From Geoglobus sp. (GTDB taxonomy: Archaea > Halobacteriota > Archaeoglobi > Archaeoglobales > Archaeoglobaceae), in assembly GCA_027019885.1 (NCBI GenBank), contig JALUWC010000232.1, positions 1-10,787 of the forward strand: 10,787 nucleotides of DNA, given 5' to 3'. Shown here piece after piece: positions 1 to 6,100 of this stretch. Position 1 is the stretch's first letter; the number at the start of each line of letters is the position of its first letter. Made by a program: the position numbers and the translations under genes. A model generated the notes under the pieces. That model was given only the letters and a program-made list of their open reading frames with translations, searched no databases and was not told where the DNA came from.

Positions 1-301
1 AATCATGGTTCTATTTATGCGGTTTTTGATTAAATATTTTGGGTGGGGGTAGATATAAAAATACATCAAGAATTCCCAGCCGACACTCTGATGCTATTTA
101 GTGATAACATTAAAAAATAAAAAACCAACCTTGAAGAAAGAAGCACAATTTCATCCTAAAGAATGTCTGTTTATCTAAGATTCTGGAGGAATCAGAAGGT
201 TTGGAACTTATGCTTTTATTAAAGAAGTGTTAAAATATACTGCAAAACAAAAATGAAAGTGTGGCCTTATTTGAACCAGTTTTTAGCTCTTTTAAAAAGT
301 A

Positions 302-326
302 AATTAAGCTGTCTTTTTGCTTAATT
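302..326. repeat. Inverted repeat upstream of cyanase (8-bp arms, 9-nt spacer)
   Basis: AATTAAGC at 302-309 is mirrored exactly by GCTTAATT at 319-326, separated by a T-rich 9-nt spacer. It lies about 108 nt before the cyanase start. It could be an operator, or a hairpin ending transcription that enters from the left, because the spacer is T-rich. Nothing in the sequence decides between these. In AT-rich DNA some such repeats are expected by chance. Confidence 0.4.
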
Positions 327-404
327 ATCTGTAAAAATGTTGGAATAGTACTGTACATAGCTTATGCTTTACTGATCATTTGGGGTTAAATAGTCAGAAA
401 TAGA

Positions 405-412
405 CCATAAAG
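405..412 (+). promoter_or_regulatory. Candidate TATA box of cyanase
   Basis: The sequence CCATAAAG lies 22-29 nt before the ATG at 434, the distance expected for an archaeal promoter making a leaderless mRNA. No Shine-Dalgarno-like sequence precedes the ATG, which fits leaderless initiation. A second TATA-like stretch (GGTTAAATAG, around 384-393) would give a leader of about 20 nt. Confidence 0.35.
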
Positions 413-433
413 TGCAAAAAACTTAAATTAACA

Positions 434-904
434 ATGTTGGATTTAGTTGCTATGTTACCTGAAAACGAGAGAGAGATTGTTAAAAAATTGCTGTTAGCAA
501 AAGAAAAAAAAGGTTTGGCATTTGAAGAGATTGCAAAAAAGTTGGGTAGAGATATTGTGTGGGTTGCCGCTTTGATATACAGACAGGCAACAGCTTCGCG
601 AGACGAGGCAGAAAAACTTAAGGAATTGCTTGAACTCGACGATGAAACGGCAAAAACTTTAATGATGCCACCGTATAAAGGCACGTTAATTGAGGGAATT
701 CCACGCGATCCTGTTCTGTATAGACTCTATGAAATACTGGTAGTTTATGGGATACCGATAAAGGCTGTAATTCATGAAATGTTTGGTGATGGTATAATGA
801 GTGCTATAGACTTTAGTGTTACGGTAAAAAAAGTCGAAGACCCTAAAGGTGACAGGGTTGTAATCGAACTTAATGGTAAATTCTTGCCTTATAAGAAGTG
901 GTAA
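434..904 (+). CDS. cynS: Cyanase (cyanate hydratase)
   Basis: This gene encodes a complete 156-residue cyanase, which converts cyanate and bicarbonate to ammonia and CO2 through carbamate. The length matches the E. coli enzyme (156 residues). The N-terminal part (about residues 12-60) is the helix-turn-helix-like domain of the family. The C-terminal part (about 85-156) is the dimer and active-site domain. The catalytic trio is present: Arg97 and Glu100 in YRLYE, and Ser123 in [10 protein letters not shown], aligning with Arg96, Glu99 and Ser122 of E. coli. The end KFLPYKKW is typical. No carbonic anhydrase or cyanate transporter gene is adjacent. Codon use (frequent GGT, TTG, ATT and some CGC/CGA) is unlike the GGA/CTG/ATA/AGG-rich genes after 1432, which together with the AT-rich flanks suggests horizontal acquisition. 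Identification is very secure; the transfer is inference. Confidence 0.96.
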   Translation: MLDLVAMLPENEREIVKKLLLAKEKKGLAFEEIAKKLGRDIVWVAALIYRQATASRDEAEKLKELLELDDETAKTLMMPPYKGTLIEGIPRDPVLYRLYEILVVYGIPIKAVIHEMFGDGIMSAIDFSVTVKKVEDPKGDRVVIELNGKFLPYKKW

Positions 905-917
905 TGATTATATTCTC

Positions 918-951
918 TCCAATTTTTTATTTTCATTGGATAAAAATTTTT
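918..951 (+). terminator. Probable terminator of cyanase
   Basis: TCCAAT at 918-923 pairs with ATTGGA at 935-940 across a T-rich loop, and a run of five T follows at 947-951. The element begins 13 nt after the cyanase stop codon. A short stem with T-runs fits archaeal termination, where the T-runs matter most. Confidence 0.5.
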
Positions 952-1026
952 CAGGTAACAGAAGTATCTGTAGTATATCCATCATACTCAAAGTTATGCG
1001 GCATTTATACTCTAAGCCCGCATAAG

Positions 1027-1171
1027 TTACATTCCAATCTCAACTACACATACATCTCTTAATCGATTGTCAATTGGAACCAGCAAATACACATCATACA
1101 AGTCCCGTTTTCGGTACCTCAGATTCGTTCAGACTCTCCAAACCATCCCAGCCAGTTGCCACTAATCTCAA
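1027..1171 (-). pseudogene. Possible frameshifted gene remnant, unrecognised
   Basis: On the minus strand one frame from a TTG at 1171 reads MRLVATGWDGLESLNESEV and stops shortly after. In the next frame, from about position 1101, it continues as LYDVYLLVPIDNRLRDV and on to a TAA at 1027-1029. Joining the two by one base at about 1102 gives a protein-like stretch of about 47 residues, more natural in composition than other frames nearby. I do not recognise a family. It could be the decayed end of a gene carried with the cyanase region, or a chance reading; only a homology search could tell. Confidence 0.2.
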
Positions 1172-1415
1172 TTTTGGTAATTATTTTTTCTTCTCAAAGT
1201 TTAATATTTCACAACAATGTAGATAGTGTAGTTTCAAAAACATTTAAAGCCCTTCTTTTTTGATAAGGTACATCAACAAAGCATAAAGATAATAACGTTG
1301 AGTTCATATGGAAAGTAGAAGTTAGATGATGATTAATTAAAAATTGAAGGTGAAACACCATGTAAAAATTAGAGATTGAGGTTTTGTCGACGATTATCTC
1401 AGAGTTATCTTGGAT

Positions 1416-1422
1416 AAAAAAA
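1416..1422 (-). terminator. Oligo-T terminator of the kinase-family gene
   Basis: A run of seven A on the plus strand is seven T on the minus strand, beginning about 10 nt after the stop codon of the minus-strand gene (1432-1434). Oligo-T runs are sufficient terminators for archaeal RNA polymerase. Confidence 0.5.
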
Positions 1423-1431
1423 CAACCATCG

Positions 1432-1920
1432 TCAGTCCAATTTATATCCGAGCTTCTCCACCAGCTCCCTCCTTTCCTTCTTTTCTTCCTCATTCTCAAT
1501 TCTCTCAACCTTCTGTCCATCAACAGCTCCAAGAACCGCCCTTCCCAGCTCAGTCTCTGCAACGATGATCTCTATGGGGTTGGCTGATGCAACATAGATG
1601 TTGCATACTGCTGGATGGGATTTAACTGTATTTAGCACATTTATTGGAAAGGCATTCTCAACAAAAACCACAAAGACATGGCTGGCAGCAATTTTCAGCG
1701 CATTTTCAGCTGCAAGCTTTTTCAGGGTATCATCGTTTCCCACAACTCTTGTCAGTTTTGGTGCAGCTTCATTCATCGCAACAGCGCATTTTATCCCCGG
1801 CACGGATGTGAGCAGAGCTCTGAATATGTCGTCGCATGTGAAGATCGTAAAGTTTGCCTGGCCGACGATCACCTGATATCTGTTCTCGGGGTTTTCGATA
1901 CCAACAACCTCCAGCTTCAT
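1432..1920 (-). CDS. Adenosine-specific kinase family protein
   Basis: This 162-residue protein matches the small archaeal/bacterial family known in Pfam as 'adenosine specific kinase' (type member from Pyrobaculum aerophilum). The match is by recognition of its conserved blocks: an N-terminal strand segment (KLEVVGIENPENRYQVIVGQ), the block NEAAPKLTRVVGND (50-63), a hydrophobic strand HVFVVFVENAFPINVLN (81-97), and the C-terminal block from NPIEIIVAETELGRAVLG to VDG (114-135). The tail (about 138-160) is charged and probably helical. No signal peptide or membrane segment is seen, so it is cytoplasmic. The ATG at 1920 is the natural start. It is transcribed away from the ilvE operon with 97 nt between the two starts and ends toward cyanase. 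The biochemical role of the family is poorly established, so 'kinase' should be read as a family name. Confidence 0.85.
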   Translation of the reverse strand: MKLEVVGIENPENRYQVIVGQANFTIFTCDDIFRALLTSVPGIKCAVAMNEAAPKLTRVVGNDDTLKKLAAENALKIAASHVFVVFVENAFPINVLNTVKSHPAVCNIYVASANPIEIIVAETELGRAVLGAVDGQKVERIENEEEKKERRELVEKLGYKLD

Positions 1921-1943
1921 GCTCTGAAATTGATATTATTGGT

Positions 1944-1951
1944 GATAATTC
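1944..1951 (-). promoter_or_regulatory. Candidate TATA box of the kinase-family gene
   Basis: On the minus strand the sequence GAATTATC lies about 24-31 nt before the ATG at 1920, suitable for a leaderless or nearly leaderless transcript. Its upstream edge abuts the inverted repeat at 1952-1976. Confidence 0.35.
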
Positions 1952-1976
1952 TTTCGAATGATGCTATTATTCGAAA
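1952..1976. promoter_or_regulatory. Inverted repeat between divergent promoters (candidate operator)
   Basis: TTTCGAAT at 1952-1959 is repeated in exact inverted form as ATTCGAAA at 1969-1976, with a 9-nt spacer. Each arm also contains the palindrome TTCGAA. The repeat fills the space between the candidate TATA boxes of the minus-strand kinase-family gene and of ilvE. A dimeric regulator bound here could control both genes. The regulator is unknown; the structure is directly visible, the role is inference. Confidence 0.55.
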
Positions 1977-1986
1977 CATTTATTTG
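1977..1986 (+). promoter_or_regulatory. Candidate TATA box of the ilvE operon
   Basis: CATTTATTTG lies 32-41 nt before the ilvE ATG at 2018, directly after the inverted repeat. Transcription from it would give a short leader that includes the purine-rich GCGGGGGTTGA, a plausible ribosome binding site about 4 nt before the ATG. Confidence 0.4.
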
Positions 1987-2017
1987 ATAGACCATGACAG
2001 GGTAAGCGGGGGTTGAA

Positions 2018-2896
2018 ATGGAGGAGTTGCTTGTTTACATGAACGGCAAATTTGTCCCAGAGAGCGAGGCGAGGATAAGCGTCTTTGACAGGGGCTTTCT
2101 CTACGGTGACGGAGTATTTGAGGGGATACGAGCCTACAATGGAAGAGTTTTCAGACTTTATGAGCATATAGACAGACTTTATGATTGTGCAAGGGTGATA
2201 GACCTTCAGATACCAATCTCAAAGGAGGAATTCGCTGAAGCAATACTCGAAACTCTCAGGAGAAACAATCTGAGAGATGCCTACATCCGACCCATTGTGA
2301 CGAGAGGAGTTGGCGATCTGGGTTTGGATCCAAGGAAGTGTGAGAAACCAAATGTGATAATCATAACAAAGCCATGGGGAAAGCTCTACGGAGATCTCTA
2401 TGAAAAAGGTTTGACAGCGATAACGGTTGCCGTCAGAAGAAACCCGATTGATGCACTACCGCCGAATGTGAAGTCTCTGAACTACCTCAACAACATTCTC
2501 GCGAAGATCGAGGCAAATGCAAAGGGGGGAGATGAGGCTATTTTCTTAGACCATAACGGTTACATCTCTGAGGGAAGCGGCGATAACATATTCGTTGTAA
2601 AGAACGGTCTTATTGCAACTCCACCAACTCTGAACAACCTGAAAGGAATCACGAGGGTGGTGGTTCTTGAGATAATCAATGAGCTGAATCTGCCATTCAG
2701 AGAGATGAATATAGGTCTCTTTGACCTGTATTCGGCAGATGAAATATTCGTTACAGGCACGGCAGCAGAGATTGCCCCCGTAACTGTTATAGACGGCAGA
2801 AAGGTAGGAAATGGGAAGCCGGGGAAGATAACAAAACTTCTGATGGAGAAGTTCAGAGAGAGAACTGAAAGAGAGGGGGTTGAGGTTTACAAGTGA
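2018..2896 (+). CDS. ilvE: Branched-chain amino acid aminotransferase (PLP fold type IV)
   Basis: This 292-residue enzyme catalyses the reversible transamination between 2-oxoglutarate/glutamate and the keto acids of valine, leucine and isoleucine. Sequence blocks of class IV aminotransferases appear in order: [21 protein letters not shown] (22-42), RPIVTRG (91-97), the PLP-lysine block [14 protein letters not shown] with Lys152 as the Schiff-base residue, [12 protein letters not shown] (181-192) with the conserved Glu, the phosphate-binding stretch [12 protein letters not shown] (208-219), and [12 protein letters not shown] (241-252). The length is normal for IlvE, and it is cytoplasmic. The start is supported by GGGGGTTGA just upstream. 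It is the first gene of the operon and overlaps the following ACT gene by 4 nt. D-amino acid aminotransferase or aminodeoxychorismate lyase share the fold, but the operon with homoserine dehydrogenase and the block spacing favour IlvE. Confidence 0.93.
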   Translation: MEELLVYMNGKFVPESEARISVFDRGFLYGDGVFEGIRAYNGRVFRLYEHIDRLYDCARVIDLQIPISKEEFAEAILETLRRNNLRDAYIRPIVTRGVGDLGLDPRKCEKPNVIIITKPWGKLYGDLYEKGLTAITVAVRRNPIDALPPNVKSLNYLNNILAKIEANAKGGDEAIFLDHNGYISEGSGDNIFVVKNGLIATPPTLNNLKGITRVVVLEIINELNLPFREMNIGLFDLYSADEIFVTGTAAEIAPVTVIDGRKVGNGKPGKITKLLMEKFRERTEREGVEVYK

Positions 2897-3408
2897 GTGG
2901 AATGAGATTCACGCTTATAGTCGAACTTGAGGACAAGCCTGGTCAGCTGATAAAGGTTATAGAGCCAATATCGAAGATTGGAGGGAATGTTATAAGCGTA
3001 ATTCATGACAGACACAAAGTTTCACCACTGAAAAGAGTTCCGGTTGAATTTGTTGTTGACGTGGACACTGATAAGGTTGAAACTCTTCTGAACAGAATTA
3101 GAGATTCAGGGGTCTATATCAGAAGCATAAATGAAGTGAGAATGCTCTACACAGAGAGTTTTCTGCTCATCGGGCACATAATCCATACCGATCTCAGCGA
3201 CACAGTCAACAGAATTGATGATACGGGGTTTGCTGAGGTGGTGGAGATTCATATCACCATGCCAAAGGTGAACGAACCATCAACGGCAATCGTTACAATT
3301 TCTGCAAGGGGGAAAGGTGAGCTAAACAAAGCAAGAGAGATTTTGAAAGAGATATGTGAGAGGAAAGATATCTTGGTCATAGAACCTCTGAACGAGGAAT
3401 CGGCATGA
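2893..3408 (+). CDS. Double ACT-domain protein, predicted regulator of homoserine dehydrogenase
   Basis: The 171-residue product has an N-terminal ACT domain (about 5-82, with [20 protein letters not shown] typical of the first strand and helix) and a second, more divergent ACT-like half (about 86-166). There is no catalytic domain. This architecture corresponds to the archaeal family annotated as ACT proteins predicted to regulate homoserine dehydrogenase allosterically (COG2061). ACT domains bind amino acids, so threonine, isoleucine or another end product is the likely ligand; that is inference. The gene overlaps ilvE by 4 nt and homoserine dehydrogenase by 4 nt, so translational coupling is likely and a complex with the enzyme is plausible. 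The GTG at 2893 is favoured because GAGGT (2882-2886) precedes it by 6 nt; the in-frame ATG at 2902 is the alternative. Confidence 0.85.
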   Translation: MSGMRFTLIVELEDKPGQLIKVIEPISKIGGNVISVIHDRHKVSPLKRVPVEFVVDVDTDKVETLLNRIRDSGVYIRSINEVRMLYTESFLLIGHIIHTDLSDTVNRIDDTGFAEVVEIHITMPKVNEPSTAIVTISARGKGELNKAREILKEICERKDILVIEPLNEESA

Positions 3409-4400
3409 TACGGATTGCATTGATTGGTTTTGGGACTGTAGGAAGGGGATTTGCCAAGGCACTTGCTGAGAACAGAGAAATAATCGAGAAAAAGATAGGA
3501 AAATTCAGGATATCAGCAATATGTGACTCAAAAAGCTCAATTACAGGTGATTTCACGATAGAGGAGGCTTTGAGGTATAAACTTGAAAAGGGAAGGTTGC
3601 CTGAAAGTATTGGTGTGGAGGAGATAATTGAGCAGGGGGCCTTTGATGTAATTGTTGAGACAACACCGACTGATGTCTTTTCAGGAGAACCGGGGCTGGG
3701 TTACATAAAAAAGGTGCTGCTTTCAGGCAGGGATGTTATAACCTCAAATAAAGGGCCCCTTGTTGTGGCGTATCACGAGCTCATAAAGCTTGCAGAGAAG
3801 CACAATGCGAGAATTGGATTTGAGGCCACTGTTGGGGGAGCCATGCCTGTCATAAAAATGATAAGAGATGGGCTTGCAGGGAACAGAGTTAAAAGGATCA
3901 GAGGGATCTTGAACGGAACCACCAACTATATTCTTTCGAGGATGGAAAAGGAAAAGGCACCCTACCCGCAGATACTCAGCGAGGCTCAGGAGCTCGGAAT
4001 TGCTGAGGCAGATCCAAGTTACGATGTTGATGGGATCGATGCGGGAGCAAAGCTTGTGATACTTGCAAATTCAGTTTTTGGGAAGGATGTGAGATTTGAG
4101 GATGTTAGTATAAGGGGAATCACGAGAATAACCCCTGAAGCTTTTGAGATTGCGGTTGAAAAAGGATATACGATAAGGCTCATAGCTGAGGCTGATGAAA
4201 ATGGGAAGCTTGAGGTATCTCCAAGGCTTGTGAAGCTCACAAATCCCTTGGCAATATACGGTACTTTAAATGCTGTGCTGATTGAAACAGATCTGGCAGG
4301 AGAGGTATTTGTTATTGGAAGAGGGGCAGGGGAAAAGGAAACTGCAAGTGCATTAATCTCAGACCTGGTTGATTTTTATGGAAACGGTAGTTTTGATTAA
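3405..4400 (+). CDS. hom: Homoserine dehydrogenase
   Basis: This 331-residue enzyme reduces aspartate semialdehyde to homoserine with NAD(P)H, the branch step toward threonine, isoleucine and methionine. The N-terminal Rossmann motif is IALIGFGTVGRGFAKAL (4-20). SNKGP (114-118) carries the conserved active-site lysine. The substrate domain begins at FEATVGGAMPVI (139-150) and includes RIRGILNGTTNYILSRM (164-180). EADPSYDVDGIDAGAK (201-216) holds the catalytic Asp212 and Lys216 pair in the spacing known from the yeast enzyme. There is no fused aspartokinase and no C-terminal ACT domain, so feedback control probably comes from the separate double-ACT protein encoded just upstream. The ATG at 3405 overlaps the previous stop (ATGA) and has GAGGA at 3394-3398. 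It overlaps the following peptidase gene. Confidence 0.95.
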   Translation: MIRIALIGFGTVGRGFAKALAENREIIEKKIGKFRISAICDSKSSITGDFTIEEALRYKLEKGRLPESIGVEEIIEQGAFDVIVETTPTDVFSGEPGLGYIKKVLLSGRDVITSNKGPLVVAYHELIKLAEKHNARIGFEATVGGAMPVIKMIRDGLAGNRVKRIRGILNGTTNYILSRMEKEKAPYPQILSEAQELGIAEADPSYDVDGIDAGAKLVILANSVFGKDVRFEDVSIRGITRITPEAFEIAVEKGYTIRLIAEADENGKLEVSPRLVKLTNPLAIYGTLNAVLIETDLAGEVFVIGRGAGEKETASALISDLVDFYGNGSFD

Positions 4401-5121
4401 GTTCTTCATCGGGCTCTTTTTTCTCCTGTGGGCCAGCAGGCTCGATCTGAAAAGTAGAACAGTTCCGAACAGAATATGGAAGCTTTTCATACTGTTCATG
4501 GCTCCATTAACGCTTTATGAGGCACTTTTCGAATATCATTCAATTCTGGAATTCATTATTGGTCTTTTCCAGCTTTTCTTTGTTTCCGGTCTTGCTCTTG
4601 CATTTTATTATCTCGGATTTTACGGTGGGGCTGACGCGAAGGCTCTGATAGTTCTCTCCATACTTTTTCCATTTTATCCCGAATTCGGTTCCTTTCCAGT
4701 CCTCTTCAGAGGTCTTTCTTTCTCCTTTTCGACCCTTGCAAACTCAGTCATCTTTGCTCCACTTTTTGCTCTATACTTCTTTGCCACAAATCTGGTAAGA
4801 GAGGGATTTGGGGAATTGAAAGAGACACCGCTCTACTATTTCATAGGGAGAAAAGTCAGTGCAGATCAGATTCCTCCTCACCATTCTCTCCTTGAGTTTT
4901 TTGATGAGGATGGGAGATTGGTGAGGGTCAGGAGGGGAGTTGAACCTGATGAGAGGATGATAAATGCATTGAAAAATGCAAAAAAGAGGGGAGAGCTTGG
5001 TAGAGTTTGGGCAACACCTCAAATTCCATTCATAGTCTTCATAACAATCGGTTACACCGTTTCATTCATTCTGGGGGACGTACTCTCATTTGTAATTCTG
5101 TCTCTTTTTCCAAATCCCTAA
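4378..5121 (+). CDS. Archaeal prepilin peptidase (type IV, A24 family)
   Basis: This 247-residue integral membrane aspartate protease is predicted to cut class III signal peptides from archaeal pilins, archaellins or related secreted proteins. The two catalytic aspartates are visible: Asp23 in SRLDLKSRTVPN, after the first membrane helix, and Asp86 in FYGGADAKAL, a variant of the GxGD motif (GGAD here). Hydrophobic segments lie at about 3-19, 33-50, 55-80, 88-100, 118-138 and 216-244, numbered from the ATG at 4378. A charged loop at about 140-213 forms the cytoplasmic insert seen in many euryarchaeal members. A TTG at 4369 would add three residues; neither start has a clear ribosome binding site. 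It overlaps homoserine dehydrogenase by 23 nt, so it is probably in that operon though functionally unrelated. Its 3' end overlaps the convergent gene by 36 nt. Confidence 0.85.
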   Translation: METVVLIKFFIGLFFLLWASRLDLKSRTVPNRIWKLFILFMAPLTLYEALFEYHSILEFIIGLFQLFFVSGLALAFYYLGFYGGADAKALIVLSILFPFYPEFGSFPVLFRGLSFSFSTLANSVIFAPLFALYFFATNLVREGFGELKETPLYYFIGRKVSADQIPPHHSLLEFFDEDGRLVRVRRGVEPDERMINALKNAKKRGELGRVWATPQIPFIVFITIGYTVSFILGDVLSFVILSLFPNP

Positions 5122-6054
5122 AACACCCTCTCTCCTGAAATCGTAAAACACTCCCTCCTCATTTCCAAGTTTCAGCCTCAGCAGCTTGGAATCATCAACC
5201 TCTCCCACGATCTCTGCTTCAATACTGTGTTTCCTGAAGATCTTCACAGCCTCCTTTCCATTCTCTGCCGTGCATACAAACCCACATGCAGGATAGCATT
5301 TCAGCCACTGAATGATGTCTGCCCCATCTGGCGTAGGAATTTTATCAAGATCAATAATCCCGCCTGCGTTGCTCACCTCAAGAAGCATTGCAGCAGTGCC
5401 AAGAATTCCTGCATTGCTCAGATCCTTTGCAGAGCTTACGAGCTCCTCTTCAGCAATGTGAATCATTGACTCGAACTGCCTGATAAAGATGTCTCTGGGC
5501 TTTGATGTTGAGTCGAAGTTGTAAGGAAGTTTTTCATGGAATTGCCCATCTGTGTCAACTGCAATAACTATCTCATCACCGCTCTTGGCAGTATTCGATC
5601 TCAAGAGCTTTTCTCTCTTTCCAATTCCTACCATCGCAACGTCAATTGAGTTTCTGCTGCTCTCAGGATGGAGATGTCCCTTAACCATTTTTATCCCGAA
5701 AAGCCTGATGCCTCTTTCAATTCCGGAGAGAATTTTTTTCAGATCATCAGAACTTTTTGCCGAGATGACATTCACAGCCATAACAGGTTTTGCACCCATT
5801 GCGTATATGTCGTGCACATTCACAAGAATTGAAACAAAACCCGCCCACTCCAAGTCTGCTTCGATGACCTTTTCCCATATTCCGTCAGTTGTTAAAACGA
5901 CTTCATGTTCTCCAAGGCTCATAAATCCTGCATCCTCTCCGAAAAACTCTCCAACAATCTCTCTGAACATCCATGAGTGTCCCTTCCTGAGAATCCCCTG
6001 ATATTCTTTCAGTGATCTTATAACCTCCACAAGTGTGGGTTTGTTATCCGGCAT
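5086..6054 (-). CDS. Methanogenesis marker protein 2-like AIR synthase homologue
   Basis: The 322-residue product belongs to the PurM/SelD/ThiL superfamily, ATP-dependent enzymes that phosphorylate or activate small substrates. It resembles the branch called methanogenesis marker 2. The N-terminal domain has DGIWEKVIEADLEWAGFVSI followed by NVHDIYAMGAKP, the usual metal-ATP site region of this fold. GIRLFGIKMVKGHLHPE, DVAMVGIGK and GDEIVIAVDTDG follow. The C-terminal domain shows KDLSNAGILGTAAMLLEVSNAGG and a CGFVCTA segment. The substrate is not known. The start is probably the ATG at 6054; a TTG at 6057 just before it is in frame. TATA-like sequence lies about 25-33 nt upstream, in a promoter region shared with the divergent ferredoxin gene. 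In an Archaeoglobales-like host this would be a retained relative of a methanogen-linked gene. Confidence 0.8.
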   Translation of the reverse strand: MPDNKPTLVEVIRSLKEYQGILRKGHSWMFREIVGEFFGEDAGFMSLGEHEVVLTTDGIWEKVIEADLEWAGFVSILVNVHDIYAMGAKPVMAVNVISAKSSDDLKKILSGIERGIRLFGIKMVKGHLHPESSRNSIDVAMVGIGKREKLLRSNTAKSGDEIVIAVDTDGQFHEKLPYNFDSTSKPRDIFIRQFESMIHIAEEELVSSAKDLSNAGILGTAAMLLEVSNAGGIIDLDKIPTPDGADIIQWLKCYPACGFVCTAENGKEAVKIFRKHSIEAEIVGEVDDSKLLRLKLGNEEGVFYDFRREGVLGIWKKRQNYK

Positions 6055-6068
6055 CAATACACGCTTCT

Positions 6069-6090
6069 GTTTTTATTCACTATAATTTTT
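6069..6090. promoter_or_regulatory. Shared promoter region of the divergent mmp2-like and ferredoxin genes
   Basis: The 46-nt gap between the two starts is AT-rich. For the plus-strand ferredoxin (ATG 6101), TTTTTATTC at about 6070-6078 sits near -27. For the minus-strand gene (ATG 6054), AATTATAG on the minus strand (about 6080-6087) sits near -29. Both genes are therefore likely leaderless, and their promoters interleave, so binding of the transcription factors at one may exclude the other. Confidence 0.4.
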
Positions 6091-6100
6091 TTCCAGACCC

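Larger units (their letters stand above)
1..433. other. AT-rich upstream region without a recognised gene
   Basis: I see no convincing gene in this stretch. All six frames are broken by frequent stops. One short frame runs from the window edge to a stop at about 52 (ending in GWG) and another ends at about 33 (ending AVFD); either could be the tail of a gene starting outside the window, but neither is long enough to identify. The DNA is much richer in A+T than the region beyond 1432. It contains a perfect inverted repeat (302-326) and a candidate TATA box shortly before the cyanase gene. No tRNA, attachment-site or CRISPR-like structure was seen. Confidence 0.6.
905..1431. other. Intergenic region between convergent cyanase and kinase-family genes
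   Basis: About 530 nt of AT-rich DNA separate the ends of two convergent genes. It holds the putative terminators of both and, on the minus strand, a possible frameshifted coding remnant (1027-1171). An open minus-strand frame at 1209-1562 has a composition unlike a real protein and overlaps the 3' end of the kinase-family gene, so I do not call it. No RNA gene was recognised; a box-C-like ATGATGA near 1325 has no matching D box. Confidence 0.5.

Noticed and set aside
1325..1400. Box-C-like ATGATGA suggesting a C/D box guide RNA
   Set aside because: No CTGA box D at a suitable distance and no terminal stem.
1209..1562. Minus-strand open frame of 117 codons
   Set aside because: Overlaps the end of the adenosine-specific-kinase-family gene in another frame, and its composition does not look like a folded protein.
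89..1970. Shared string TGATGCTATT near 89 and again near 1959 as a possible direct repeat flanking an insertion
   Set aside because: Only 10-11 nt in AT-rich DNA; the second copy lies inside the ilvE operator region. Too weak to call a target duplication.
5552..6001. Plus-strand open frame of 149 codons
   Set aside because: Antisense to the marker-2-like gene, which has clear family blocks.
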